22,631 bases of DNA, from assembly GCA_035640715.1 (NCBI GenBank), contig DASQVO010000105.1, forward strand, positions 1 to 22,631, given 5' to 3'. Origin of the DNA: DASQVO01 sp035640715 (GTDB lineage: Bacteria > Actinomycetota > Actinomycetes > Streptosporangiales > Streptosporangiaceae). A program made the translations under genes and the position numbers. The notes below the pieces were generated by a model, which was not told the origin of the DNA, made no database searches, and saw only the letters and a list, made by a program, of their open reading frames with translations. Shown piece after piece: positions 1 through 7,376 of this stretch; the stretch's first letter is position 1; every line of letters begins with the position of its first letter.

Positions 1-333
1 CGCCAGGTAACCGTGGAAGGACCGGTCAGCGCCCTGTCCACGGAACAAAGTGAGCCCTACTTCCGGTCCAGGCCCCGAGGGTCGCAAATCGGGGCGTGGA
101 CCAGCAGGCAGTCCCAGGTGGTCGGCTCGCGGGCGGAACTCGATGAGCGGTACGCCGAGCTAGAGCGGCGCTGGCCGCCCGGCACGGACGTGCCGATGCC
201 GGATTTCTGGGGTGGGTACCTGCTCGCGCCGGAGACCATCGAGTTCTGGCAGTCACGCGAGAACAGGCTGCACGACCGCCTGCGGTACCGGCGTGCGATG
301 GGCGGCTGGATCGTCGAGAGGCTCTCGCCGTAG
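1..333 (+). CDS. pdxH: Pyridoxamine 5'-phosphate oxidase, C-terminal part (5' end outside window)
   Basis: The reading frame is open from base 1, so the gene starts upstream of the window; about 110 C-terminal residues are visible. PdxH is the cytoplasmic FMN enzyme that oxidises pyridoxamine/pyridoxine 5'-phosphate to pyridoxal 5'-phosphate. The family signature is clear: SRPRGSQIGAW, then SRQSQVV, then a PMPDFWGGY segment, then FWQSRENRLHDRLRYRR near the C-terminus, which contains the substrate phosphate-binding Arg/His region of the family. The ending GGWIVERLSP is the usual terminus, so the 3' end is intact. It is followed after 65 bp by the IdeR-like gene on the same strand. Identification is firm; only the N-terminal half cannot be judged. 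Confidence 0.96.
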   Translation, partial: RQVTVEGPVSALSTEQSEPYFRSRPRGSQIGAWTSRQSQVVGSRAELDERYAELERRWPPGTDVPMPDFWGGYLLAPETIEFWQSRENRLHDRLRYRRAMGGWIVERLSP

Positions 334-385
334 CCGTGGCGCCGGGTGGTATCCCATGTCCTCCCGCGGCATAGCATCACAAGCA

Positions 386-390
386 GGAGG
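386..390 (+). promoter_or_regulatory. Shine-Dalgarno deciding the TTG start of the IdeR-like gene
   Basis: AGGAGG lies 8 nt upstream of TTG at 399. The first ATG in the area (409) is out of frame, so TTG is the best-supported start, and it gives the N-terminus expected for IdeR/DtxR. Confidence 0.7.
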
Positions 391-398
391 AAGAGCAG

Positions 399-1118
399 TT
401 GACCGCCCATGGGCTTATCGACACGACAGAGATGTACCTCCGTACCATCTTCGAGCTCGAAGAGGAGGGGATCATCCCGCTTCGTGCCCGTATCGCCGAG
501 CGGCTCGCGCAAAGCGGGCCGACCGTGAGCCAGACCGTGGCCAGGATGGAGCGGGACGGGCTGCTGCACGTGGCCGGTGACCGCCAGCTGTCGCTCAGCG
601 ATGTCGGCAGGACGCTCGCCACCAGGGTGATGCGCAAGCACCGGCTGGCCGAGTGCCTTCTCGTCGGCGTCATCCAGCTGCCCTGGGAAGAGGTGCACAT
701 CGAGGCCTGCCGCTGGGAGCACGTGATATCGGAGAGCGTAGAGCGCCGCCTGTTCGAACTGCTCGGCCACCCGGTCCGCTGCCCGCACGGGAACGTGATA
801 CCCGGCCTCGAGGAACTGGGGATACCGTCCCGGGCCAGGGCGCAGGTACTCGATGCGATGCAGGACGGTGACGAGGCGATGACCAAGGCCGCCTCGGCGG
901 AACCGGCACCCGTTGTGGTCCGCCGCATTAGCGAACAGGTCCAAAGTGATCTCGTTCTGATGCTTAAACTCAAGCGCACTGGGATACAACCCGGACGAGA
1001 GGTAATGCTTGCGACGAGCGACAACGGTGTGCGAGTGACGTGTGGCGACAGCGCTGATAGTGCCGAGGCGGAACTGCCCCGCCAGATCGCCGCGCACGTG
1101 TTCGTGTCGCGGCTGTGA
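399..1118 (+). CDS. ideR: IdeR/DtxR-family iron-dependent transcriptional regulator
   Basis: A 239-residue metal-activated DNA-binding repressor, the usual length for IdeR. It has an N-terminal winged helix (about residues 5-75, with the recognition region SGPTVSQTVARMERDGLL), a dimerisation/metal-binding domain (about 76-140) and a C-terminal SH3-like domain (about 150-230). All family metal ligands are visible: Met12, Cys104, Glu107 and His108 for the primary site and His81, Glu85 and His100 for the ancillary site (IdeR numbering plus two). It should therefore sense Fe(II) and repress iron-uptake genes when iron is sufficient (family knowledge). The start is TTG with a strong Shine-Dalgarno. 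It lies between pdxH and the phosphatase gene on the same strand, with gaps of 65 and 69 bp, so co-transcription is possible. I saw no obvious iron box in the window. Confidence 0.93.
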   Translation: MTAHGLIDTTEMYLRTIFELEEEGIIPLRARIAERLAQSGPTVSQTVARMERDGLLHVAGDRQLSLSDVGRTLATRVMRKHRLAECLLVGVIQLPWEEVHIEACRWEHVISESVERRLFELLGHPVRCPHGNVIPGLEELGIPSRARAQVLDAMQDGDEAMTKAASAEPAPVVVRRISEQVQSDLVLMLKLKRTGIQPGREVMLATSDNGVRVTCGDSADSAEAELPRQIAAHVFVSRL

Positions 1119-1187
1119 GAAGAGCCAGCCAATGGCGGGCGCGAGCGCACAGGCCGGTGGCGCCGTCCCCGGCTGCGGGGCGGGGAT

Positions 1188-3620
1188 ATGAATCCCAAGG
1201 CCGGCGCCGCGAGCGAATGGTGCCTGCCCGCTGAAATGCTGCTGGATCAGGCCGAGGTGGGCATCATCGTCACCGACCGGCGGAGCATCCTGCTCTATGT
1301 GAACCCGTTTGCCGCGCGGCTTTTCCAGGTTCCGGGTGACGTGTCACGGTTCATCGGGCAGTCCATCTTCTCCATCGGATTCGGTGACGGCGACCGCTAC
1401 AAGGCCGCCGAGCTTGCCAGGAACGTGCTGCGCGGCCGGCCCTGGGAGGGCACCTTCGCCTCCGCGCGCGATGACCGGCTCAGCGTGCTGGTCCGTGCCT
1501 ACGCCGTGCCGATGCGCCATCGGTCCGGCGCCATCGACGGCATCATCATCTTCGCGCGCAAGGCCAGCCGCGACAGCCTTGCGGAGCGGGACAGGATCGG
1601 GCTGCTCGAGCGCATCGGCGAGCGGCTGGGCGGCTCACTCGAACTCGGCGCGACCCTCCGTCATGTCGCCGAGATGCTTGTCCCGCAGTTCGCCGATCAC
1701 TGCTTCATCGATCTCTACCATGGCGACAAGCTGATCCGGCGGGTGCAGACGCACGCCAACGGCTGGCGGCCGCCGCCCGGCACCTGGGCCCTGGTAGGCG
1801 AGGAGATTACCTACCCCGAAGGCCACTTCTGCCAGCAGGCCATGGCGCGGATGGAGACCGTTGTCGTGGAAGACCTGCAGGATGAGGACTACCCGGCGCC
1901 GAGCGCGGGCAGCCTCCGCGCCGCCAAGGAAGCCGGGATGGTTTCGGTCATCGCGTCGCCGCTCAACGCCCGGGGCGAGCTGCTCGGTGTCATGAGCCTG
2001 GCATTGTCCAGGCTCACCAATAGGACGGGCCGGCACTACGGTGCAAGCGATCGTGACCTGTTCGGCGCGATCGCCAGCCGCATCGCCATCGCCATCGACA
2101 ACGCGATGCTGTTCGAGGCGGAGCGGCAGACGGCCCTGGCGTTCCAGAAGAGCCTGCTTCCCCAGGAGCTCCCCGAACTGGACGGCCTGGACATGGCCTG
2201 CAGGTACGTGCCTGCCGAGCCGCTGGAAACCCACGGCCAGGGCATCCAGACCCAGGTCGGCGGCGACTGGTACGACGTCATCCCGCTGGCCGCCGGCCGG
2301 GTCGGGATCGTCATCGGCGATGTCGAAGGGCGCGGACCGCGGGCGGCGGCCATCATGGGCCAGCTCCGGGCCGCGCTCCGCGCGTTCGCCCAGGATGAGA
2401 AGGCCCCGGCAGACATTCTGCGCAAGCTTGACGAGTGGTGCCGCTCGATGGGTCCCGCAAGTGCCGACACGGGGCTGCTGGCCGGTGACCCGCCCACCGT
2501 GAGCTGCACCTACCTTGTCTACGATCCCTGGTCGCGTGAGCTGTCCTTCGCCAATGCCGGTCATGACGCGCCGCTCCTCATGGTCGACGGCCAGGCCAGG
2601 CAGATGGAGGTCCGCAACAAGGGCGTCCTGCTCGGCGTCCGCGGCAACGGTATCCGTGGGCTGCCCACGTACAAAGAGGAGACGCTGGTCCTGCCCCCGG
2701 ATGCCACCCTCGTCCTCTACACCGATGGCCTGACCGACCGGAGGACATGTGCCGACGGCTCCGGGCACTACAGCGAGGAAGAGGCCGTCGACATGCTGTG
2801 CCGCGCGGTGAGCGCGGTGGCCGCGGGCGGCGCCGACGCGATCGCCCAAGCGGCGCAGCAGGCCGTCCCCGGCGACATCGACGACGACATGGCGATCCTG
2901 GTTGTCCGCTCACTGCCCGGTGAGCTCGATGCCCGGGAACGGGTCTTCCCCGCCGAGCCCGTCATGGTGTCAGAGGCACGCCGGATGGCGCTGGAGACCT
3001 TCCGGGCATGGGGCATGGACCGCGAGCAGTCCGAGCTTGCGTGCTTGCTCGTCTCCGAGGTGGTCACCAACGCGGTCCTGCACACCTCGGCCACGCCCAG
3101 CCCGCGCCGTGAGTTCGGCGATTTCGATGCCGGGCCGGAGCTCCTGCCCGACACGGCGGCCATGCCTATCCCGGCCCCGGCCCCGGCCCCGGCCGGGGCC
3201 ATGGCGCCACCCGCGCCGCCGGTGCCATGGGAGGTTCCCGTGCCCGTCATGGGTACGGATCAGGGGGGCTTCCCCGGCACGGCGCCGAAGGATTTCGCGC
3301 TGCGGCTGCGGCGGGGCTCTTCGGCTATCTGGGTGGAGGTGTTCGACGCGGACATGCGGCTGCCCCGGATCCGCGCCGCCGAGGAGAACGACGAAGGCGG
3401 CCGGGGCCTCTACCTGGTCGAGCAGCTAGCCGCCAGATGGGGATCCAGGCCAACCCGGAATGGTAAGGCGGTCTGGTTCGAGATGCCGCTCAACGGTCAC
3501 CGGCCATTACCGGATGCCCACAGCATCAGCACCAGCAGGACGAAGACGACGATCACGCCGGCCCACGTGCGGCCGGAGACCGCCAGGCCCGCGCGCCCGC
3601 GGAACCGGTTCCAGAAGTAG
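1188..3620 (+). CDS. PAS-GAF-SpoIIE (PP2C) phosphatase with C-terminal HATPase (anti-sigma kinase-like) domain
   Basis: An 810-residue cytoplasmic signalling protein. Domains in order: PAS (about 16-128), GAF (about 148-308), SpoIIE-type PP2C phosphatase (about 313-570), HATPase of the RsbW type (about 580-790). The PP2C metal-binding aspartates are present: GGDWYD (Asp360), IGDVEGRG (Asp378), LYTDGLTD (Asp513) and the DDDMAIL stretch near 565-567. The HATPase has an N box (SEVVTNAVLHT, about 623-633) and a glycine-rich DEGGRGLYLVEQLAARWG motif. Such proteins act on anti-anti-sigma factors in partner-switching control of stress sigma factors (family knowledge); no cognate STAS protein is in the window. 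About 65 Pro/Ala-rich residues interrupt the HATPase after the N box. The last ~40 residues (after FEMPLN) are basic, low-complexity, and antisense to a small membrane-protein gene. Start ATG follows a G-rich stretch ending at 1186. Confidence 0.92.
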   Translation: MNPKAGAASEWCLPAEMLLDQAEVGIIVTDRRSILLYVNPFAARLFQVPGDVSRFIGQSIFSIGFGDGDRYKAAELARNVLRGRPWEGTFASARDDRLSVLVRAYAVPMRHRSGAIDGIIIFARKASRDSLAERDRIGLLERIGERLGGSLELGATLRHVAEMLVPQFADHCFIDLYHGDKLIRRVQTHANGWRPPPGTWALVGEEITYPEGHFCQQAMARMETVVVEDLQDEDYPAPSAGSLRAAKEAGMVSVIASPLNARGELLGVMSLALSRLTNRTGRHYGASDRDLFGAIASRIAIAIDNAMLFEAERQTALAFQKSLLPQELPELDGLDMACRYVPAEPLETHGQGIQTQVGGDWYDVIPLAAGRVGIVIGDVEGRGPRAAAIMGQLRAALRAFAQDEKAPADILRKLDEWCRSMGPASADTGLLAGDPPTVSCTYLVYDPWSRELSFANAGHDAPLLMVDGQARQMEVRNKGVLLGVRGNGIRGLPTYKEETLVLPPDATLVLYTDGLTDRRTCADGSGHYSEEEAVDMLCRAVSAVAAGGADAIAQAAQQAVPGDIDDDMAILVVRSLPGELDARERVFPAEPVMVSEARRMALETFRAWGMDREQSELACLLVSEVVTNAVLHTSATPSPRREFGDFDAGPELLPDTAAMPIPAPAPAPAGAMAPPAPPVPWEVPVPVMGTDQGGFPGTAPKDFALRLRRGSSAIWVEVFDADMRLPRIRAAEENDEGGRGLYLVEQLAARWGSRPTRNGKAVWFEMPLNGHRPLPDAHSISTSRTKTTITPAHVRPETARPARPRNRFQK

Positions 3621-3664
3621 GCCACGAGGACGGCGAGGAACACCAGCAAAATGAGTCCGCTCAT
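3497..3664 (-). CDS. Small two-helix membrane protein overlapping the phosphatase 3' end (hypothetical)
   Basis: A 55-residue frame beginning at ATG 3664. It has two strong hydrophobic segments (about residues 2-18, rich in Leu/Val and ending YFWNRFRGR, and about 34-51, GVIVVFVLLVLMLWASG) joined by a short basic loop, the typical pattern of a small bitopic or hairpin membrane protein. It lies antisense to the last 124 bp of the phosphatase gene, beyond the HATPase fold. In this phase the third codon positions of both strands coincide, so GC3 cannot decide between them; the coherent membrane topology is the main argument. A GTG 36 bp upstream (3700) is an alternative start. The Shine-Dalgarno is weak (AGGGAC). 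I do not recognise a named family. It is divergent from the thiolase gene. Confidence 0.5.
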   Translation of the reverse strand: MSGLILLVFLAVLVAYFWNRFRGRAGLAVSGRTWAGVIVVFVLLVLMLWASGNGR

Positions 3665-3746
3665 GGTCGCCGTCCCTGACGGGGCACTGGCCGATCCCAC
3701 GACCCTACGCCACTTTCCGCGGGGCGGCAGGGGAGCGGGTGCGGGG

Positions 3747-3765
3747 TAGAATCACGGTATATACC
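3747..3765 (+). promoter_or_regulatory. Candidate promoter -10 and 10-bp palindrome upstream of thiolase
   Basis: TAGAAT (3747-3752) resembles a -10 box. It is followed at 3756-3765 by GGTATATACC, a perfect 10-bp palindrome in an AT-rich island unusual for this GC-rich DNA. No convincing -35 is seen. The palindrome would sit near the transcription start and could be an operator (inference). Confidence 0.35.
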
Positions 3766-3820
3766 ATATATGAGGCCTGAATCAGCGCTTCGCGTTGAAG
3801 AAGACACAGCAATGGTCGAT

Positions 3821-3825
3821 GGAGG
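3821..3825 (+). promoter_or_regulatory. Shine-Dalgarno deciding the thiolase start at 3831
   Basis: GGAGG sits 5 nt upstream of ATG 3831. An in-frame TTG at 3795 would add 12 residues with no family similarity, so 3831 is preferred. Confidence 0.75.
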
Positions 3826-3830
3826 CCACG

Positions 3831-4979
3831 ATGGCTGAGGCATACATCGCTGGGGCGGTCCGGACCCCGGTCGGCAGGCGGAACGGCGGCCTCGCGACGG
3901 TCCACCCAGCGGACCTCGCAGCACACGTGCTGGCGGAACTCCTCCGCCGCACCGGGGTGGATCCGGCAGCCGTGGACGACGTGATCATGGGCTGCGTTTC
4001 CCAGATCGGGCCCCAGACCATGGACATCGCGCGGACGGCGTGGCTTTCGGCCGGGCTGCCGGAGAGCGTGCCCGGCGTCACCATCGACCGGCAGTGCGGG
4101 TCATCACAGCAGGCCATCCACTTCGCCGCCCAGGGCGTGCTCTCCGGCACGCAGGACCTTGTTGTCGCGGGCGGCGTCGAGAGCATGAGCATCGTGCCGA
4201 TAGGCTCCACGGCCACGCTGCCGCTGGAGAAGGGCATGCCGCTGCCGTACGGGCAGGGATGGGCGGACCGGTACGGGGACCAGGAGATCTCGCAGTTCCG
4301 CGGGGCGCAGCTCATCTGCGAGAAGTGGGGCCTGAAGCGGAGCCAGCTCGAGGAGTTCGCGCTGGAGAGCCATCAGCGGGCCATCCGGGCGATTGACGAG
4401 GGACGGTTCAGCCGCGAGATCGCCCCCATGAACGGCATACGGGATGATGAGGGCCCACGCCGTGACACCTCACTCGGGAAGATGGCCGCCCTGCCCGCGC
4501 TACGTGAGGGCTGGGAGATCACCGCCGCTACATCATCGCAGATCTCTGACGGGGCAGCCGCGCTGCTGATCGCCTCGGAAGCGGCGCTGAGCCGGTACGA
4601 TCTCCGCCCGCTGGCCCGCATCCGGGCGCTCGCTGTAGCCGGGTCCGATCCAGTGCTGATGCTGACCGGGCCGATTCCCGCCACGGAGCGGGTACTGTCC
4701 AAGGCCGGCCTCGGGATCCGCGACATCGACGTGTACGAGGTGAACGAGGCATTCGCTCCCGTGCTGCTCGCCTGGTCCGCCGAGACGGGGGCGTCCCTGG
4801 AGAAGACAAACCCGAACGGCGGGGCGATCGCGCTCGGCCACCCGCTGGGCGCGACCGGCGCGATCCTGATGACCAAGCTCGTGCACGAGCTTGAGCGCAG
4901 CGGCGGCCGGTACGGCCTGCAGACGATGTGCGAGGGCGGCGGCCAGGCCAACGCGACGATCATCGAGCGGCTCTCTTAG
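3831..4979 (+). CDS. Thiolase (acetyl-CoA C-acyltransferase)
   Basis: A 382-residue protein of normal thiolase length. Thiolases either cleave 3-ketoacyl-CoA in beta-oxidation or condense two acetyl-CoA units. The catalytic set is complete: nucleophilic Cys89 in DRQCGSSQQA, the NEAF motif (YEVNEAFAP), the catalytic His in GGAIALGHPLGATGA, and the second catalytic Cys in MCEGGGQANATI near the C-terminus. The N-terminus AYIAGAVRTPVGRRNGG is typical of degradative thiolases of the acetyl-CoA acetyltransferase/FadA type found in many actinobacteria. It stands alone, with a convergent two-component system downstream and a hairpin between. Exact chain-length preference cannot be read from the sequence. 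An HSD10-like dehydrogenase of the same pathway lies at 12.4 kb, not in the same operon. Confidence 0.94.
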   Translation: MAEAYIAGAVRTPVGRRNGGLATVHPADLAAHVLAELLRRTGVDPAAVDDVIMGCVSQIGPQTMDIARTAWLSAGLPESVPGVTIDRQCGSSQQAIHFAAQGVLSGTQDLVVAGGVESMSIVPIGSTATLPLEKGMPLPYGQGWADRYGDQEISQFRGAQLICEKWGLKRSQLEEFALESHQRAIRAIDEGRFSREIAPMNGIRDDEGPRRDTSLGKMAALPALREGWEITAATSSQISDGAAALLIASEAALSRYDLRPLARIRALAVAGSDPVLMLTGPIPATERVLSKAGLGIRDIDVYEVNEAFAPVLLAWSAETGASLEKTNPNGGAIALGHPLGATGAILMTKLVHELERSGGRYGLQTMCEGGGQANATIIERLS

Positions 4980-4999
4980 CGACCTCTAGCGACCCACGG

Positions 5000-5015
5000 C
5001 GGGCCGCCCGGCCCG
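5000..5015. terminator. Hairpin between convergent thiolase and histidine kinase genes
   Basis: CGGGCCG, two bases, CGGCCCG forms a GC-only inverted repeat in the 41-bp gap between the two stop codons. It has no T tract, as is common in actinobacteria, and could end transcription from both sides. Confidence 0.6.
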
Positions 5016-5020
5016 GGGCG

Positions 5021-6439
5021 TCAGGGATCCATGCGCGCGGGCAGCCAGACGCGCACGCGGGTACCGCGCCCGGGAGCGGACAGCAGGTCGGCGTGCCCAT
5101 TGTGCGCGGTAGCGATCGCCTGCACGATCGACAGCCCCAGGCCGCTCCCTGCCTCGCCCGCCACCGCATCCGGGTCGTGCTTCCCCCGGTAGAAACGGTC
5201 GAAGGCCCGCGCCGCATCTTCCGCCCCCATGCCCGGCCCCGCGTCGGCGACCTCGATCAGCGCTCCCTCACCGGCTTGGGCGAGACGGACCGTGACCGGC
5301 GTCTCCGGCGGCGTGTGCTCACGAACGTTGGCCAGCAGGTTGGCCAGGATCTGGCGGATCCTCGGCTCATCAGCGCTGATCATCAGCTGCTCCGGCGTCT
5401 CCATCCGCACGGGCCGGCCCGGCTCGACGGCGCTGGCGTCGGCTACCGCGTCACGCACGAGGAGGGCAAGATCGGTCCGGCTCAGGTCGAGCGAGGAGGT
5501 ACGGTCGAGCCGCGCCAGCTCGAGCAGCTTGGTCACCAGCCTGCTCATCCGCTGCGACTCCTCATCGATCCGGCGCATCGCGTTCGGGAGCTGATCCGGG
5601 CCCAGTGCTCCCTGGCCGTACAGCTCGGCGTACCCGCGGATGGTAGTGAGCGGCGTGCGCAGCTCATGCGACGCATCCGCGGCGAACTGGCGGACCTTCT
5701 GCTCGGAGTGCAGCCGGGCGCCGAACGCCTGCTCGATCCTGTTCAGCATCGTGTTGATCGCATCGGCCAGCCGGCCAACCTCCGCATGATCACTGGGGAC
5801 GGGCATGCGCGCGGTGAGATCGCCCCGGGTGGTGATCTGCTTCGCGGTCGTGGCCATCTGGTGCAGCGGCGCGAGTCCCCGGCCGATCAGCCACCGGCCG
5901 CCGACGGCGAGCACCGCGAGCAGGACGCAGCCCGTGATCAGCTCGGTGACGATCAGGCTGCGCACCTCGGCGACGACCCGGCCGCGCGGCTCCGCGACCA
6001 CGAGAATGTCAGCGTCCGCCGCCTGGTGACCTACGTGCCGCGCGCCCGGCGGGGGAACCGTGTGCCGCGCGGCCGCCGCCAGCGGGGTACCGGCACCGGG
6101 AATCGCGAATATCTGGCGCGTCCTTGTGTACTGGATCAGCGGAACGAGCGGTATTTTGCGGAGCCCGGCGGCGAGCCGCGCTGCATCGGGTGAGCCATTG
6201 TCGTACGACATGACCTTGTCCGGCGGCGTCACGATGGCAATCGCGTAGGCCGGGGTGTCCTTCAGCTCGCTGGACGACCGGCCGAGGGCCGCCAGGAGGC
6301 TGTTGTTGAACTGCGCGTCCAGGTGGCTGCTCATCACGAATGTGCTGACCGTGCCCATGATGAGCAGGAACATGGCGGTCACGCCGATCAACCCTGCGAG
6401 CAGCCGGGCACGCAGCGACCATCGCAGGGGACGCTTCAT
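5021..6439 (-). CDS. Sensor histidine kinase (HAMP, HisKA, HATPase)
   Basis: A 472-residue membrane kinase. The N-terminal membrane helix is at about 11-36, an extracytoplasmic sensor region at about 37-160, a second helix at about 162-186, HAMP at about 187-240, and HisKA with phospho-acceptor His259 in DASHELRTPL. The HATPase follows with its N box (ILANLLANVREHTP, about 364-377), G1 (DAGPGM, 399-404), F box (FDRFYRG) and G2 (GSGLGLSIV, 431-439). All catalytic motifs are intact. Its ATG overlaps the stop of the response-regulator gene by 4 bp (ATGA at 6439-6436), so the two are translated together and form a cognate pair. The overall type is that of the MprB/TcrY/CseC group of actinobacterial envelope sensors. 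The periplasmic region has no ligand motif I recognise, so the signal is unknown. Confidence 0.94.
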   Translation of the reverse strand: MKRPLRWSLRARLLAGLIGVTAMFLLIMGTVSTFVMSSHLDAQFNNSLLAALGRSSSELKDTPAYAIAIVTPPDKVMSYDNGSPDAARLAAGLRKIPLVPLIQYTRTRQIFAIPGAGTPLAAAARHTVPPPGARHVGHQAADADILVVAEPRGRVVAEVRSLIVTELITGCVLLAVLAVGGRWLIGRGLAPLHQMATTAKQITTRGDLTARMPVPSDHAEVGRLADAINTMLNRIEQAFGARLHSEQKVRQFAADASHELRTPLTTIRGYAELYGQGALGPDQLPNAMRRIDEESQRMSRLVTKLLELARLDRTSSLDLSRTDLALLVRDAVADASAVEPGRPVRMETPEQLMISADEPRIRQILANLLANVREHTPPETPVTVRLAQAGEGALIEVADAGPGMGAEDAARAFDRFYRGKHDPDAVAGEAGSGLGLSIVQAIATAHNGHADLLSAPGRGTRVRVWLPARMDP

Positions 6440-7185
6440 CCTGTGGATTCCGCAGCGGCATCCGGGCCGGAATGCGGAGGGCGCAGCGTGTAGCCGACGC
6501 CGCGCTGGGTGTGGATCAGCGGCGGACCCAGCGGATCGAGTTTCCGCCGCAGATAGCTGACGTAGGTTTCGACAATCTGTGACTGGCCCGCGTAATCCCA
6601 GCCCCAGACGTTCTCAAGGAGCTGTGCCCTGGTGAGGACCCGGCCCTCGTGCCGCATGAGATAGGCCAGCAGCCGGAACTCGGTGGGTGACAGCTCCACC
6701 GGCGTGCCCGCACGGTGCACCGTCCAGCGAGACTCGTCGAGTTCCAGGTCGCCCGCGCGCAGCGTCGCGGTTTCCTCCCCGGCGTCATCACCCGCATCCG
6801 GACGGGATGTCCTGCGGAGCACCGCCCGGATGCGGGCGACCAGGGCCTCCACCGAGAACGGCTTCGTCACATAATCGTCACCGCCGAGCGCGAGGCCCTG
6901 GACGGTGTCGGAGGAGGTGTCGCGGGCCGTGAGGAAGATGATCGGCACGTCGTCGCCGCGGGCGCGGAGCCTGCGGCACACCTCGAAGCCGTCAAGGTCG
7001 GGCAGCACGACATCGAGCACGATCAGATCGGGCTCGGCGGTCTCGGCATCGCGCAGAGCAGCCTTGCCGCTGGCCGCCGTCAGCACCGTGCAGCCGTGGA
7101 AGTTCAGCGCAACCTGGACGAGCTCGCGGATGTTGGGCTCGTCGTCGACGACGAGCACGCGGGGAATGTGCCTATTGTCAGCCAT
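6436..7185 (-). CDS. OmpR/PhoB-family response regulator
   Basis: A 249-residue two-domain regulator. The receiver domain (about 9-125) has the acidic pocket Asp14/Asp15, phospho-acceptor Asp58 (LIVLDVVLPD), Thr86 and Lys108 (VTKPF). The C-terminal winged helix (about 140-238) has SPTEFRLLAYLMRHEGRVLTR, the recognition region SQIVETYVSYLRRKLD and the wing IHTQRGVGYTLRPP. It is the first gene of the pair with the histidine kinase, translationally coupled by a 4-bp overlap. There is no good Shine-Dalgarno before ATG 7185, and a GATAAT -10-like element lies only 11 nt upstream, so the transcript probably has a very short leader. Target genes cannot be deduced. Confidence 0.95.
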   Translation of the reverse strand: MADNRHIPRVLVVDDEPNIRELVQVALNFHGCTVLTAASGKAALRDAETAEPDLIVLDVVLPDLDGFEVCRRLRARGDDVPIIFLTARDTSSDTVQGLALGGDDYVTKPFSVEALVARIRAVLRRTSRPDAGDDAGEETATLRAGDLELDESRWTVHRAGTPVELSPTEFRLLAYLMRHEGRVLTRAQLLENVWGWDYAGQSQIVETYVSYLRRKLDPLGPPLIHTQRGVGYTLRPPHSGPDAAAESTG

Positions 7186-7196
7186 ATCGTTTCAGT

Positions 7197-7202
7197 ATTA
7201 TC
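7197..7202 (-). promoter_or_regulatory. Candidate -10 box of the two-component operon
   Basis: GATAAT on the minus strand, 11 nt before the response-regulator ATG. No clear -35 is seen. The 191-bp gap to argS (7186-7376) holds nothing else I can identify. Confidence 0.35.
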
Positions 7203-7376
7203 TTCCCCTGTCAGCCGTGCCGCCGCGGACTTCCTGTTATCGCGAACGGGAACAGCTCCCCGGAGGTTCCGGCGGCGGGACCTGCCGACGCGTGCGCGCG
7301 CCGCGCTACCCGGCTCGCTGGCAGGCCCCGGCGCCGCCTATGGCGCCCGCCGGCCCCGGACGGGGAGGGCCGGCAG

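Noticed and set aside
57..1097. Long minus-strand open frame across pdxH and ideR
   Set aside because: It is the antisense shadow of two well-recognised genes; its translation has no family-like motif and is Arg/His/Pro-rich, as expected for shadow frames in GC-rich DNA.
4928..6193. 421-codon plus-strand open frame over the histidine kinase
   Set aside because: The opposite strand encodes an intact kinase with all motifs; the plus-strand product is a low-complexity shadow.
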